Under the pieces are notes generated by a model, which was not told the DNA's origin, made no database searches, and was given only the letters and a program-made list of their open reading frames with translations. This document shows positions 23,358-33,927 of a stretch of DNA of 64,000 nt, in pieces. Location of the stretch: NCBI GenBank assembly GCA_017591395.1, contig WEDG01005380.1, forward strand, positions 62,001-126,000, in the 5' to 3' direction. Each line of letters opens with the position of its first letter. The stretch's first letter is position 1. Source of the stretch: Schistocephalus solidus (taxonomy: Eukaryota > Platyhelminthes > Cestoda > Diphyllobothriidea > Diphyllobothriidae). The translations under genes and the position numbers were made by a program.

Positions 23358-24212
23358 CTGAAAATTAAGAGATCAGAGGGCGATGAACGAATTTGCGGAC
23401 GGGGGTTGAGGCCCAGGAGATAGCGGAGGCGGCGTGACGAGGGCGAAGAGTGGTTGAAGGGAGAATGTCTGAGGATCATGGGATTGGAGACTGCAGACTG
23501 GAACAGCGCTTGAAGGAAGCGGTGAGTGAAACTGAGGACTCCGGTGAAGGAGGTAGCAGCGTAAGGAACAAGGACAGAGCTAAGAGAGAGTCCAGACGAG
23601 ATGCAGGCAAGGGATGGATAATGAAGAGGGGGAGGAGCTGGAGATTTTGGAACTGCAGGCGGTGGAGGAGGAAAAGCCTAGGAGGCGTCAGAGAGAATAG
23701 AACCGAGGGGAGACTGAGGTAGTGGAGGCGGATGGCACAGGCGGAGGATAGGGCGGAAGTTGGGTCCGAGGGAGGAGTTAAAGGCATAGATAAGATACAA
23801 GGAATCATCAGCCCATAAATGCACACGGGCAGGTTGTGATAGCGGTTGGGACAGGGATGCTATAATAACTAAGTGCTATCGCAGTACTGTTGCTGCCTGA
23901 GGGGTGGGGTCATTTCGTAAGCATATATAGGCTTTCCTCGAGATGGAAAACATTGCTGCAGCGTTTTGAATTTAATCGCACTCGGGACTGGGAGCCGCAT
24001 GAGAGGGTGTATCTCGCCCGCCGTGCAGAGAAGCTTCGGGGCTGCCAGAAACCCGCGCTGGGGCAGGAGAGGAACCGACAATGAGGACAGGAGGTGATCC
24101 ACTGTCAACAACCTCTTCGGCATGAGACCGTGGGCCGGAAGCAACTGTTTGGGGTGGAAGAACGGCCGCAGTGTCGTCAAACGAGACCATAGTATCTTCA
24201 CCTACGGTCTGC
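23358..24212. other. Presumed 3' flank of the homeobox gene
   Basis: A purine-rich plus strand; minus-strand frames such as 23476-23826 are Leu/Ser/Pro-rich by composition. No clear minus-strand AATAAA was found close to the stop codon, so the 3' UTR end is not placed. Confidence 0.4.
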
Positions 24213-24812
24213 TCAACTTTTCGCAAAAGGGAGTATGGAAGGAGAGGGGCTGTTTTTGGGTACGCTTTTATCCTCCTCCTCCTCCTCCTCCTCCTTACTC
24301 ATCTGCTCTTCGTTCTCATGGTTGTCGATGGTTGAGGCGGAAAAATTTCCCTCCGTGTCTGCTTTCTTAGCTTCCACCGATGCGGTTTCTGGAAGCAGAG
24401 TGGGCACGGAGAGAGTGTAGGCACAGGAGGCAGAGGGGGGTCGAGGTGCCAGTACGGTCAGTCCACTGAAAGAATTTAGCGGCGTATGGGAGGAGGTGCG
24501 AATCATGAGATTCGTGGCTGAAAGGACGGTGGCTGTGGGGGTGCTGCAATTCGTCGAGGCTGAAGACTGGGTGCTGGAGATACCGGTGGAAGAGGAGGCT
24601 GGGGGGATGGCGATGAGCCCGTTTCCGGTGCCAATGCAGGAGGTGGAGGCCGCCGCCGCAGCTGCTGCCGCCGCCGCCGCCGCCTTTACGGCTGCCACAT
24701 AGGCGGCTGCCGTCGAAGTGTCCGCAGTGGTGTCAGGGGCCGTAGGCGGCATCGGCTTAGGTAGGCCACTCGTCGAGGTACGCGCCCGCTTGTTGGCAAA
24801 CCACTTCTTAAC
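24213..24812 (-). CDS. TALE-like homeobox protein, last coding exon
   Basis: The exon begins after CCCTGCAG (acceptor at 24813-24814) with VKKWFANKRAR, the second half of recognition helix 3 of the homeodomain, containing the invariant Trp48, Phe49, Asn51 and Arg53; position 50 is Ala, as in Iroquois/Mohawk-type TALE proteins. It then gives about 185 residues that are Ala/Ser/Thr-rich: a poly-Ala run, a Ser/Thr stretch and an acidic run of Glu (encoded by the CCT repeat at 24271-24294) near the C-terminus. It ends at TGA 24213-24215 after PFAKS. The exon is 199 codons plus stop and starts in phase 0, matching the end of the previous exon. The Ala- and acid-rich tail suggests repressor/activator function (inference). 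Confidence 0.85.
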   Translation of the reverse strand, partial: VKKWFANKRARTSTSGLPKPMPPTAPDTTADTSTAAAYVAAVKAAAAAAAAAAAASTSCIGTGNGLIAIPPASSSTGISSTQSSASTNCSTPTATVLSATNLMIRTSSHTPLNSFSGLTVLAPRPPSASCAYTLSVPTLLPETASVEAKKADTEGNFSASTIDNHENEEQMSKEEEEEEEDKSVPKNSPSPSILPFAKS

Positions 24813-25034
24813 CTGCAGGGAAAGCAAATATAGACACGCACTTGTCAGGCAACCTGTCATCCTTTCCAATACATAGTTCAAGTAAACGCATTTTCGCATA
24901 ATCATATTCTTGCACTTTATTGGTGCCTTGCCTTTTGATAAGTAATGCTATGATAATCAGTTAGAAGCACAGCGTTTAAAGTATTTGCAATACATGTTCC
25001 CTTGTAGCGAACGAAGACGTAGAAGTTGGCACGC

Positions 25035-25275
25035 ACGCGCGTGCACACGACCGTTCGACCGTCGTAGTCCGACGATGTCCACCGTACGCTCCACACCATG
25101 GTGGTGCAGGGACGATGACTTGCGCTGAAGCTACCGCACTCTCTCCTCCTCCCCCACCTGAGCCCGGTGTCAAGGCAGAGTCAAGAAGACCGGGGGCAGG
25201 AGAGGGCGCAGGTGGCTGGCGTGGCCGGAACCCTTAGGCCCTAGCCGCCCCTAGGCGTGCCACCAACCCCCCCCA
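25035..25275 (-). repeat. LINE 3'-end-like fragment in the last homeobox intron
   Basis: The minus strand gives GCGCAAGTCATCGTCCC, GAGCGTACGGTGGACATCG and GACGGTCGAACGGTCG, like the LINE end. The right-hand extension (CTCCTCCCCCACCTGAGCCC, GGCGCAGGTGGCTGG) matches 14555-14625. Confidence 0.6.
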
Positions 25276-26989
25276 TGTTCGGCATTCCTTATGGGAGCGC
25301 AACCCGAATAACGCCTGTCGTACCCTGATATGGCCTCCGTGTTGGTCCAACTCATCTACCCCGTGGCCCGTTTAGGGGGCACGACACATACACGGGCGAT
25401 GAAAACACCTGTATTCTTTTTCAGTCAGTGCGGGTACTGAACAGATTCGTTAAGCACCATTCCGATCATACGAATGCAGCGGTCAATAGAAGAATCAGTA
25501 GAAAGCTGGGAAACGTGTTCTAATAGTAATAAAGTTATAAACGCGTGAAACACAACAACATAAAATAAGGAAGGGAGTGTTACTCGTAAGTATGTGCTAT
25601 CTGGAGTGGGGGTATTATCTCGTGTCCGCTGAATTACCGGTGGGGAGTGCCACGCTGTGAAAAACTGCAGGGATGGGACGTGGGCAGGCTGACATTGAGC
25701 GGGAGACAACGATACGATTTGCGGCGGCGATAACTGCGGGAAATGGGGTCAGCTTTTGAGAGAAGAAGGTGGCGCCGGCATCTTTACCGACACTCGATAA
25801 CTCCAACCCCATCCTGGGCCCACGCCAAAAGTGCGTATTCAAACAACCTGTTCAGTCTCGTGGTGCGTTACACCATAACCTCAATGGGCAAGAGAAAATT
25901 CTCGTAACAAACTGTAGGCTATGGGCCTCACCCTAACTCTAGCCCCAGGATCCCGAGTGATTCTGATTGAAAGCAGTGAGTGTTGGTCAGACCAGGATGG
26001 ACCAGCGTTGGTGTGAAGCCGGTACATACATTGAAAAATCGGCTGCATCTGCTGAACACATCTTAAGCTACTGCTTCTGAAAATAATAATATTAATAGTG
26101 ACTATAAATGTATCTGGGAGCTGTATAATTCGAACGATGTCACGCAGTGCTCTGTTATGGGTAGCTACTGTTGTTGGTAAAGTTGAGGTTGCCTCACCAT
26201 CCGATTCCAGTCCATCAGCACATACTTCCTGCATGCATGTCCAGCCTTAGAGGCCTGAAGAGCCTCATCTCAGCCCGAGTGGCGTGTTCCATCACACAGA
26301 TGGAACTTTTCTAGGCTGACTGCGTGGAGGGACATGCTCCTTTCGTTCCGCTCTGAAACTCTTTCTAGAACCCTAGGGGGCGGTCGCATAAGAAGTAATA
26401 CAGGCCGTGGGGATACACACACGGACATTTTCCGCTCCAACTGCCGGAGGCTTGGCACCTCCATATGTCACCGGCTTAACAAACACTACCAGAATATATC
26501 GATGATCCCGGCGACGTAACGGTCGCTAAGGCCAAGTTTAAACTGTCAAGCCTCCAGGAATTTCTGTGACTGTTTGGCGTTGGTCGTGGCGATCACTTAG
26601 GCACCGGTCTATTTCATGCGGTAGTCGCTTTCGAGCAAAGACGACAAACGAGTGTCATGCTGATGAACAGCTGGTTTGTGTTCATTCATACATGCACCAT
26701 GGCGTCGACCTTTATGACCAAGAGCAACTACCGCATGAGATTCGATAAATTATGTTAGGCTGTTACCCTTTAAGGATGGGGTCCTTTACTCGAGATATTG
26801 ATGCAGGCAAAAAGGACGCCGGTTTGTAGGTGACGCATATGCCCAACTGATTTATTTTACGGATAAATGCTGCAAAGATTCCTCGCAGAACGCATAGTTC
26901 TATAGATATTTAAATTAATTCAATTCCCCTAGTAATCTACGCAACTGTTGATTTAGTACATATGCATTTTTATCTGACACGCGCGCTCG

Positions 26990-27680
26990 GAGTTTTCCCT
27001 TTCTGGGCGCATAGGCGGCTCAGCGGCGGACTGTACGCACGCAGCCACATTTCCGTGCAGAAAATACGTAGGTGTGCACACGCATAAAAGTAGGGATTTG
27101 CGCTCCCTCTCGCACGCCTGCCTGTCATGCCTGTCGCCCTCACCCTCCCGCCCCCTTCGTCCCCTTCACACCACTACCATCGCCGCGACCACGTGGGGCT
27201 GAGCCGGTCGCGATGCGAGGCCGGGGCGGTGGGGAGAGGCTGGTGTGGGAGAGGAGAGGAGAAGAGTGTGCTGCATAATCGATCTGATTTCGTCCTACAT
27301 CGCCGCCTCAGTGGCACGCCACCTCCGCGACCCACTGTTTTTCCCGATTTCACGCGCGCACGCAGACGGTGCGAGTGTAGAGCTGAGTGCTCGCGCTCAC
27401 CTGGGCACTGGCAGTACCTGCGCACCAAACGCGTATCACACGTGTAGCATCAATCAAAGACTCGCCCACATACACGCACGCACGCACGTGTGCACACAAC
27501 TCCCATCTGCACGCCCGCCCCCTCCCCCTCTATCGCGCCCCATAGACATGCACACAAAACAGATGCAACTTCCTTCGCCTCTTCCGTCCCCCCTCCCTCT
27601 CCTTACCCGCGCAGAGGCACTCGGACAAGATCACTCGTGCTGTGATGCCGGCACCCAATCGCGATGCCCACCGGTTTAAG
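26990..27680. other. GC-rich, CpG- and CA-rich patch
   Basis: High GC with many CpG dinucleotides and CACGCACGCACG-type runs (27470-27500). The plus-strand frames (106 and 144 codons) are compositional and lack domains. It could be an internal promoter or a simple-sequence expansion; nothing decides. Confidence 0.4.
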
Positions 27681-28295
27681 AGTGCGCCTGCTGGAGGACT
27701 GTTGCGCCGACCGCCGTTTCAGATGATACCGATGATGACGATGATGCTGATGATGATGACAACGTAGACAGGCTCGCTCTGCCGGCTGTCAGGGAAAGAA
27801 CCCAGCACGCATGCCTGAGGTCCTTCATCGATCGTGCACTCCGTGCTCCCATTGGCTGAACTCCAAGTGGGCCACAGAGGAGCAGAAAAAGGGAGCAGAA
27901 GACGCAGATGAAAACCGACCAGAACGGCTATTTATATGCATACACGTACGCACCTCCAACCGGGCGTGTGTTGGGCGTCCGGTTGGGGCGTTGTGTGCGT
28001 ATGTGCGGTATCCGTAGGGAGTGCGTGTATGCCCATATATCAAGAAATCTATGTTCACCCACGCAGCGAAAAGAACTGCCTACATTGCGGCTCAGATGAG
28101 CTCGAGTGTCATCTTTAGAGCAATGGACGCTGATATAGCCTAGGCGATCTGCCAAAGTAAGGGGTTTACCGAGTTGACTCTACGTTCTGCTAAGGGATGG
28201 GTTGAGAGTAACTCTCCAGGCCTATAAAGGGGAGTATGGTGTAAGACACACTGATGAACGCAAATGCATGAGTCTAGGAAATAAGCTGGTTTCGT

Positions 28296-28480
28296 GTTGA
28301 GAAGGAGTAGGCCCGATCGCCGGGACAATAAGCCTGACACTTTTGGATGCATGCTCGAAACCATAATTAGAGACCTCATCAGACACGGGGGACGATGAGC
28401 TCTCTGCTGATGGGTTCGAGCGTGCATGCGAAACGTCAGACAAATAAAATTCTGGTCCCAGCTATCGTGTCTACTAATTG
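28296..28480. repeat. Head-to-head pair of ribozyme-like PLE segments
   Basis: The minus copy (28296-28392) reads CTGATGAG (28382-28375), GTCTCTAATTATGGTTTCGAG, then GTGTCAGGC and TGTCCCGGCGATCG. The plus copy (28393-28480) reads GATGAGCTCTCTGCTGATGG, TTCGAGCGTGCATGC, GAAACGTC (28430-28437), AATAAA and GGTCCCAGCTATCG. The two align base for base as an inverted repeat. CTGATGA...GAAA...GTC are the conserved core pieces of a hammerhead ribozyme, and Penelope-like elements are known to carry hammerheads with a minimal helix III. Neither copy has the full core and a good stem II, so activity is doubtful. Confidence 0.5.
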
Positions 28481-29059
28481 TCAATTACTTCCTGGGACTC
28501 GCATTTCATGACCTCTTTATAAATAGTTACCTCTTAAAGTCTATTGATGACAGCGTTGCAATTATTTGGTGACATGAGCGTTATAAATTGCACGCAAAAG
28601 ATTCAGGTGATCCCGCAAAATTGGATTTATAAGATTAGACAGAAGTCACGAGTTCCCCGAAAAGATAGTAAGAAGGAAGGGTGCAATAATACTGCCATTG
28701 GCTTTAGTGAATACTTCAGTGATTTCAATTTAAATTAAACGACAGCATAATTTCCTAAAGTTAACTCCCTAGCGTGGCAAAGGTCTCTGATTGAATAACC
28801 GCTCTGTCAACGGAAATAATAAATATGTACGTATGTTTGGAGTATGGTATAAAATCCGTTATAGAGAAATGCACTAATAGTAATATTACAACTTATTTGC
28901 AGATTGGGTACTATGTGGTTATTCCAGAGAAGTTAATTGTCTTCGACCTCCGAGTCCTACCCTTCGTAATTTCCAAAATTATTAGCCTAGGTGTAGCTGA
29001 CAAATAAGTTTGTGAAGGTAAAAAATGGTTCTGTACGTTTTGCACGACAATTTCCAAGT

Positions 29060-29200
29060 CATGACCAGACACCCCTAAACACAAATACTATCGGTCGCTA
29101 TGCGACTGTCTGTCAGAGGATGTTATATTTAGTCCCAAGGCGCAACGGGACGAGCACATACGGCAACCGGATCGATGAGCGCCCATGTACCACAATCAGA
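29060..29200 (+). mobile_element. SINE 3'-end fragment
   Basis: CGCTATGCGACTGTCTGTCAG, TTAGTCCCAAGGCGCAACGG and GATGAGCGCCC follow the order of the family 3' end. No tRNA-like head was found. Confidence 0.5.
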
Positions 29201-30059
29201 CTCATAGCCCGCTAAAAATAATCCAGATAAGCCGCAGTTTCTGCGTTAGTGTCTCATAAATCTAAACCGGTACACAGTCAGGAAAGAAGTAGAACTTTGA
29301 GGCTGAGTTAAATCTCTATTCCCCATTACTACTCCTTTACGAAAAATTGTTTGCTAGGTGTGGACGTTTATCTTTCAGAAGGAGAGATCTAAGTACTTTC
29401 TGGTGGAGAGTAGGTACCTATTGGTTGACTACTCAACTCAGTGTGCATTTCTATAGAAGTCTTAATCTGGATTCACTGGCGAACTGGAACGATTATAATG
29501 CGTCCGAAAACCAGCCTAGGTTGGTGAGCGCCCACCTCTAGGTGATGTATGTGCTTTCGATTTTCGCTGACAGAACACGAGCGCTAGTGTTTATTGCGTG
29601 AGACAACTTCGAAACGCCTGATTCACATGCAACCTCGAGTTGTACTGGGGCGACAGGTGGTTGACCGCAGACAACGAACAAACTGGTTCTTCACTCTGTA
29701 TTATTGAATTCAGGCTTACTTTGTGACACCCTGTTAGGGGCTCAACTTAAACTGTGATAGACACATGTAGAGACCATGGTCCGCAGTACAATCAGAGCAG
29801 GTGGTGTTCAGGGGCCACAATATTTACAATAGATTTCCTATCTCCTGAAATGCCAACCGAAATTCTTAACTGGGTTTTAGATTGTAAAAGATAAATTAAG
29901 TAGGGTTGCAATATTAAGTAGTGTGAAATATAATCAAAATATATTACAGACACAGAAGCATGCCGGCTTTTGAAAGAACTTTCTGCCGGCTGCCTGCAGA
30001 AACTACACTCTTTAAAAACGACTACTCCCGTAGCATAACATTTTCCCACGGATTTTCGG
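29201..30059. other. No recognised feature
   Basis: Intron sequence with short frames only. Confidence 0.4.
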
Positions 30060-30640
30060 TGCGCTTATAAGCTAAAATATGTTACAGAAAAGATGCTCAA
30101 AAATATTATTTCTTGTCCTTATTTGGTAGCAACTTACGTCTTATTCCAACTTTATGGCTGAAGAAAGAGTACCTTTTACTTTTAAAAAAATATAATTATG
30201 AGATTTTTAAGATCGTGAGATGTTCATGCATAAAGCATCATAACTGTCCCTTTATTAATACTGCTTTTAAAGTAGACAATGTGGTTCACATTCACTGCAG
30301 AATTTCATGAACCATATACGAAGTTATTTAGGTAGCATGCATAAATATATGATTTTTCTTACACGGAAAATATACTACTTTTATGGTAGAGACCCCGAGT
30401 GGAAGGGTACCCTCATATCGGGTTCAATATTATTCCGGAATTTAAAACGTTTTTTTTAACCGAACGATACCTTTTCCTCAAGGATGAAATTGGAAGATGT
30501 AATTTCCTACCAAATGAGCACAATAGCGAATATTTGAATTTAAAGACCTCGAAAATCAATGGGGACAAAGCATAATACTTAAGTAGTTATTTTTGTAGGC
30601 GGTCTGAAAGAAGCTCCCTAAAAAACCGGTATCCTGTGGT
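30060..30640 (+). repeat. Dispersed AT-rich repeat, copy 2
   Basis: Diverged partner of 4700-5280: TAATACTGCTTTTAAAGTA, ATTTCATGAACCATATA, GGAAAATATACTAC, GAGACCCCG, then ATTATTCCGG. Confidence 0.5.
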
Positions 30641-30874
30641 GACTGATACTACAGGACAAGTATTTTTTAAACCCTACTTAACTCATTTCGCTAAACATTT
30701 ACTTAGATAGCATATCTCAATCCGGCTCCGGTCGCACAGACAAGACGTCTTGGCTCGCGGCTGGAGACGCCAACAGCACTCTCCGCGGAGATCCGTGGAG
30801 AGCAGACCAGTCTTTGCTGATAGAAGCAAACAGGCGAGATCCAGAAAGCAGTCCAGGAGGTAAGGATGTGATCG

Positions 30875-31000
30875 CTTGAGTAAGCATTTTATTGGCCTGA
30901 CGTTTCAGCCTCTGTCACTGTCTCTAATGATGGGCTAGAATGAGAATCCAAGACGTCAGGCCAATAAACCTTTTTGTTCCAGCTATCGCATCTTCTCCTC
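30875..31000. repeat. Ribozyme-like PLE segments, inverted pair 2
   Basis: TTATTGGCCTGACGT (30889-30903) and its perfect complement ACGTCAGGCCAATAA (30953-30967) flank a 49-base core with CTCTAATGATGGGCTAGAATG. The left copy on the minus strand reads GAAACGTCAGGCCAATAAA, exactly the 3' half of the motif seen at 28430; the right copy has AAGACGTC in its place. To the right follows TTGTTCCAGCTATCGCATC, shared with 28450-28470 (GGTCCCAGCTATCG). Confidence 0.55.
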
Positions 31001-31065
31001 AAGACCCGTACACTCTACTGGGGAGCCTGAAACCGTTCTGTTTTAAATGTTATTTTCAGAAACCA

Positions 31066-31216
31066 CGCCCGTGGCTGGGGTGGTGGAGCGTTCGACAGAA
31101 AACTGCTAGACTCGCATTCGAATCTTCGGTGTTCTAGGCTATAGATTGGGGTATAGTTTCCTGATTACAATGAACGCCGAAAATGACCATTCCAGTTTAC
31201 CCCGTCTTTTTCGGTG
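31066..31216 (+). mobile_element. tRNA-derived SINE, 5' half, next to a homeobox exon
   Basis: GTGGCTGGGGTGGTGGAGCG as head with CATTCGAATCTTCGG as B-box region, then ATGACCATTCCAGTTT and a CCCCGTCTTTTTCGG tail like that of the copy at 6600. It ends about 60 bp from the exon boundary at 31277. Confidence 0.5.
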
Positions 31217-31276
31217 ACACTTCTTGCTCTTCCTGTGAAATGCCCAGTTTGCAGAATAAAAAAATACGACACCCAC

Positions 31277-32226
31277 CTGCGAGTACGTGAGTCCCGACTT
31301 GTGTGCCAGCATTTTCGTGTCATCCGTCGAGGGGTATGGCTTACATTGGTGCGAGCTGTACCACTCCGTGAGGATACGGTTCTGCGTGGGTGTAAAGTTC
31401 TGTCGATGTGGACGCGATCCTCCAAGACCGGAACGCCGTCCACCACCGCTGGGCCGCGAGCCCGGTGTTCTGCGGTTGCGGTTTTGACCACTCGTCGAGG
31501 ACGGATCATTAGAGGGGATGGGGGACTCGCCATCACCGCCGGCAGAGGCACTAGCGCCAGAGTTAGTCGCGCCAGCACAGCTCTCGTCAGCCATCTCATC
31601 ACTGTCATCCGTACCCTCATCGAGGCTTCCATTGCGCTGAGAGGTATCGATGTTGAGGAAGGAGGAACCCTCAAAATCTCCGGTCCGTTTCTCCTCGTCC
31701 AGGCCTAACGAACTGGGTACTTCGCGCATGTTCGAGTCCAGGGAATTCGCAGACTCCAGACGGTAACCCTTGACGGGGGCAGCTGCAACTGCCGCTGGGA
31801 AACCGGAACAGGCAACAGTTATGGATTCTGGCACCCGTAGGTGAAGCGTGTTTCGAGGGTCCAGGGCACAAATCATGGGGGTCGCTATTGTGGTTGTTGA
31901 CGTAGACAGACGCAGGGGTGTGGTGCCACTCTGTAGATCCTGTGCATTGGCAGGCGCCGTTGCAGCAGCCGCAGCTGCAGCCAAGAGGGCCTGCTGGGCG
32001 TTGAAATCCATGGGTGTGGCGGAGTCACCAGGCGGTCCGAATCCCAGGGAGCCAGCACTGAAGTTGGGTTGGAAGCGAGCAGCAGTCGAGGTCGCGTTCG
32101 CGGATTGGTTGTTGGCACCCAGACCAGTGACAAAACTGATTAGGTTTGGGGCACTTGCATTCAGTGCCACAGAATTAAATACGCCGCCCGTCGTTTGCCC
32201 AGAAATCAGACTCCCCACAGGTATGT
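31277..32226 (-). CDS. TALE-like homeobox protein, exon with homeodomain N-terminal part
   Basis: Acceptor CCGCCTAG, then AC completing a Tyr codon begun in the previous exon, then 316 codons ending TCG CAG at the donor GTGGGT. The first 200 residues are Ala/Ser/Asn/Thr-rich with a short poly-Ala run. An acidic patch DEGTDDSDEMADE follows, then a basic Gly/Arg/Ser linker (NRNRRTPG, GGGRRSG), then the homeodomain up to residue 44: HRQNFTPTQNRILTEW, a SSHQCKPYPS loop and LAHKSGLTYSQ. The segment between helices 1 and 2 (WYSSHxxxPYPS) carries the PYP signature and extra residues of three-amino-acid-loop-extension homeodomains. The domain is completed by the exon at 24812. Which TALE subclass it belongs to is not clear, and no PBC, MEIS or Iro box was seen in the visible part. 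Confidence 0.87.
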
Positions 32227-33927
32227 CTAGGCGGAAAATAGTTAATTATTTTGACGTTATTAAATTTTTTTAAGTTGCACATTCACACATGTATATGTAC
32301 AAGAAGTTATATTGATAAATAGAAAGAAGTCATAATGACCTTTTAGAGCTTATTTTTGTGTCCCCATAAACTATACCAAAGCCACAGGCTTGAGCTGACG
32401 AGGGCTCAAACCCGGTTTCAAGTTACTGCTCTCTAAAATAAGATCCCTACCCCTCAGCTTTGGCTTCCTGCTTGAAGGATAAGTTCCTGATAAGTGCGAT
32501 CAGGTATCAAATGGCCATTCCAATCTCTCTCATATACGTGGGTATTTCTTTTGCATTAATGTTCGCTTTTCGCTATGCTACCATCCGCGAGGGACCCCGA
32601 GTAGCGTTCCAGAGAAAAATTGAAAGAGCACAAAATAGTGGATACACATGCTCATTTAACGCATAAGTGCAGGGCAGTTGAACGGCGAGTGGAAACTGCG
32701 GGCACTCAATACTCAATCCAGCTGGTACTCAAATGCAAGTCATTTGAGGCGTAACGTGACAAAATGCCAAAAATTTGCAATTCTGATTTGAGTTGTGAGC
32801 GTTTGTGCATGGCTGAGTAGATTGACTCAGTTAGCTGGCCACACATGAGTAGACGGCTGCGCGCGTGTTACGCGTATCACGAGGCGGGGGAAGGAGCAGA
32901 TGAGGATGTGGGGTGGAGGGGGTGGAGGGTGCGTTCTTGTGCCCTCACCCTGCGGCTTGTGAGCTCGCGCATGCGACAACTTACACGCTCAGGACTCTAA
33001 CTGGCATAAATTAGCGGGCCACCTTGACCAATAAGGGGGATGAGCTGACCCGTTACAGCCTGACAGGTGCGATAGCAGCAACACTCTGAGTCAAGATACC
33101 AGACTAAAGGTCCTTACCCGTCTGCACTGTGAGGCTTGGCTTGTCGTGGCTCTTAAGTACCGTCTATATGGGTGTTCAGCTTAAGCGAAACTGCAGTTCG
33201 ATAGCAATCATGTGCACGTTTCACAAACTTTCTACGTTTGATGAAACGCCTTCCTTTCTGCTCGACGAAGTTAGTGAGAGTGGTTTCATTAACTAACCTA
33301 ATTCAAAGTCTACCCATTAGTCATAGAAGGACACAAGGACGGCAATAACGCATACAGTTATGTATAACAGGTACTAAGATTTCCTTATTTTCACTACGGT
33401 TATATTTACAGACTGTTCAATGTCTGTCCACAGCAAAAAAACGAGGTCTGCGGTAAATAACTGTTGGTTGAAAATTTTTGCCCACCAATCGGTTTTTTTC
33501 ACCCAGACTGTCCGTTTTCTGTGTGTGGCCGGGATTATCCTATTTCTTAGTTTTCCGAACTGGCTGCACGCCGAAACCGCCGCCGCCGCTGCCGCCGGTG
33601 GTGGTGGTGGTGTAACTAATACCAAGCACAGTTTTTGAATATTTTGTTTCGGAAACATATTATGTTCAAGATGTCCATAAAAAATTTAGCGACCAATTTG
33701 CATTTGGCAAGTATGGTTTCATGTGGACACTCAACCACTGTCGCGAATGCACATGCAGTAAAACCGAAAACTTGTCATTAAACAAAATAAACAAACATCG
33801 CACCTAAAAGAACCTTGTGGGAGGAGGTATTTCTTAGTTTTCCAACTTCTCCGGAGTACCAACGACGGGCAGTTTAATTTATACTTGAACACAACTGTAA
33901 GCCACAGAAAAGGAACTCTGAACTTAC
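32227..33927 (-). other. Homeobox gene intron (1.7 kb)
   Basis: Donor GTAAGT at 33927 downward; acceptor TAG at 32227. It splits a Tyr codon (phase 1). It contains the GCC-bearing repeat (33328-33612), a GC-rich patch with G runs near 32880-32960, and at about 32345-32480 a possible SINE head on the minus strand (CGGGTTTGAGCCC as B box). Confidence 0.8.
33328..33612 (+). repeat. GCC-bearing interspersed repeat, copy 2
   Basis: See 5545-5825: shared blocks in the same order, ending with an interrupted (GCC)n run followed by GGTGGTGG. It lies inside the 1.7 kb intron. Confidence 0.65.

Larger units (their letters stand above)
24813..31276 (-). other. Last intron of the homeobox gene (6.5 kb)
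   Basis: It separates homeodomain residues 44 and 45 (Gln | Val). Donor GTGGGT at 31276 downward, acceptor CTGCAG ending at 24813. It contains a LINE-tail fragment, GC-rich CA-repeat sequence (about 26990-27680), ribozyme-like repeat pairs at 28.3 and 30.9 kb, a SINE 3' end and an AT-rich dispersed repeat. The stretch 25276-26990 holds nothing I recognise. Confidence 0.8.

Noticed and set aside
31139..31276. Extension of the homeodomain frame past GTGGGT
   Set aside because: It breaks the homeodomain after residue 44; the consensus donor and the matching exon at 24812 show this is intron.
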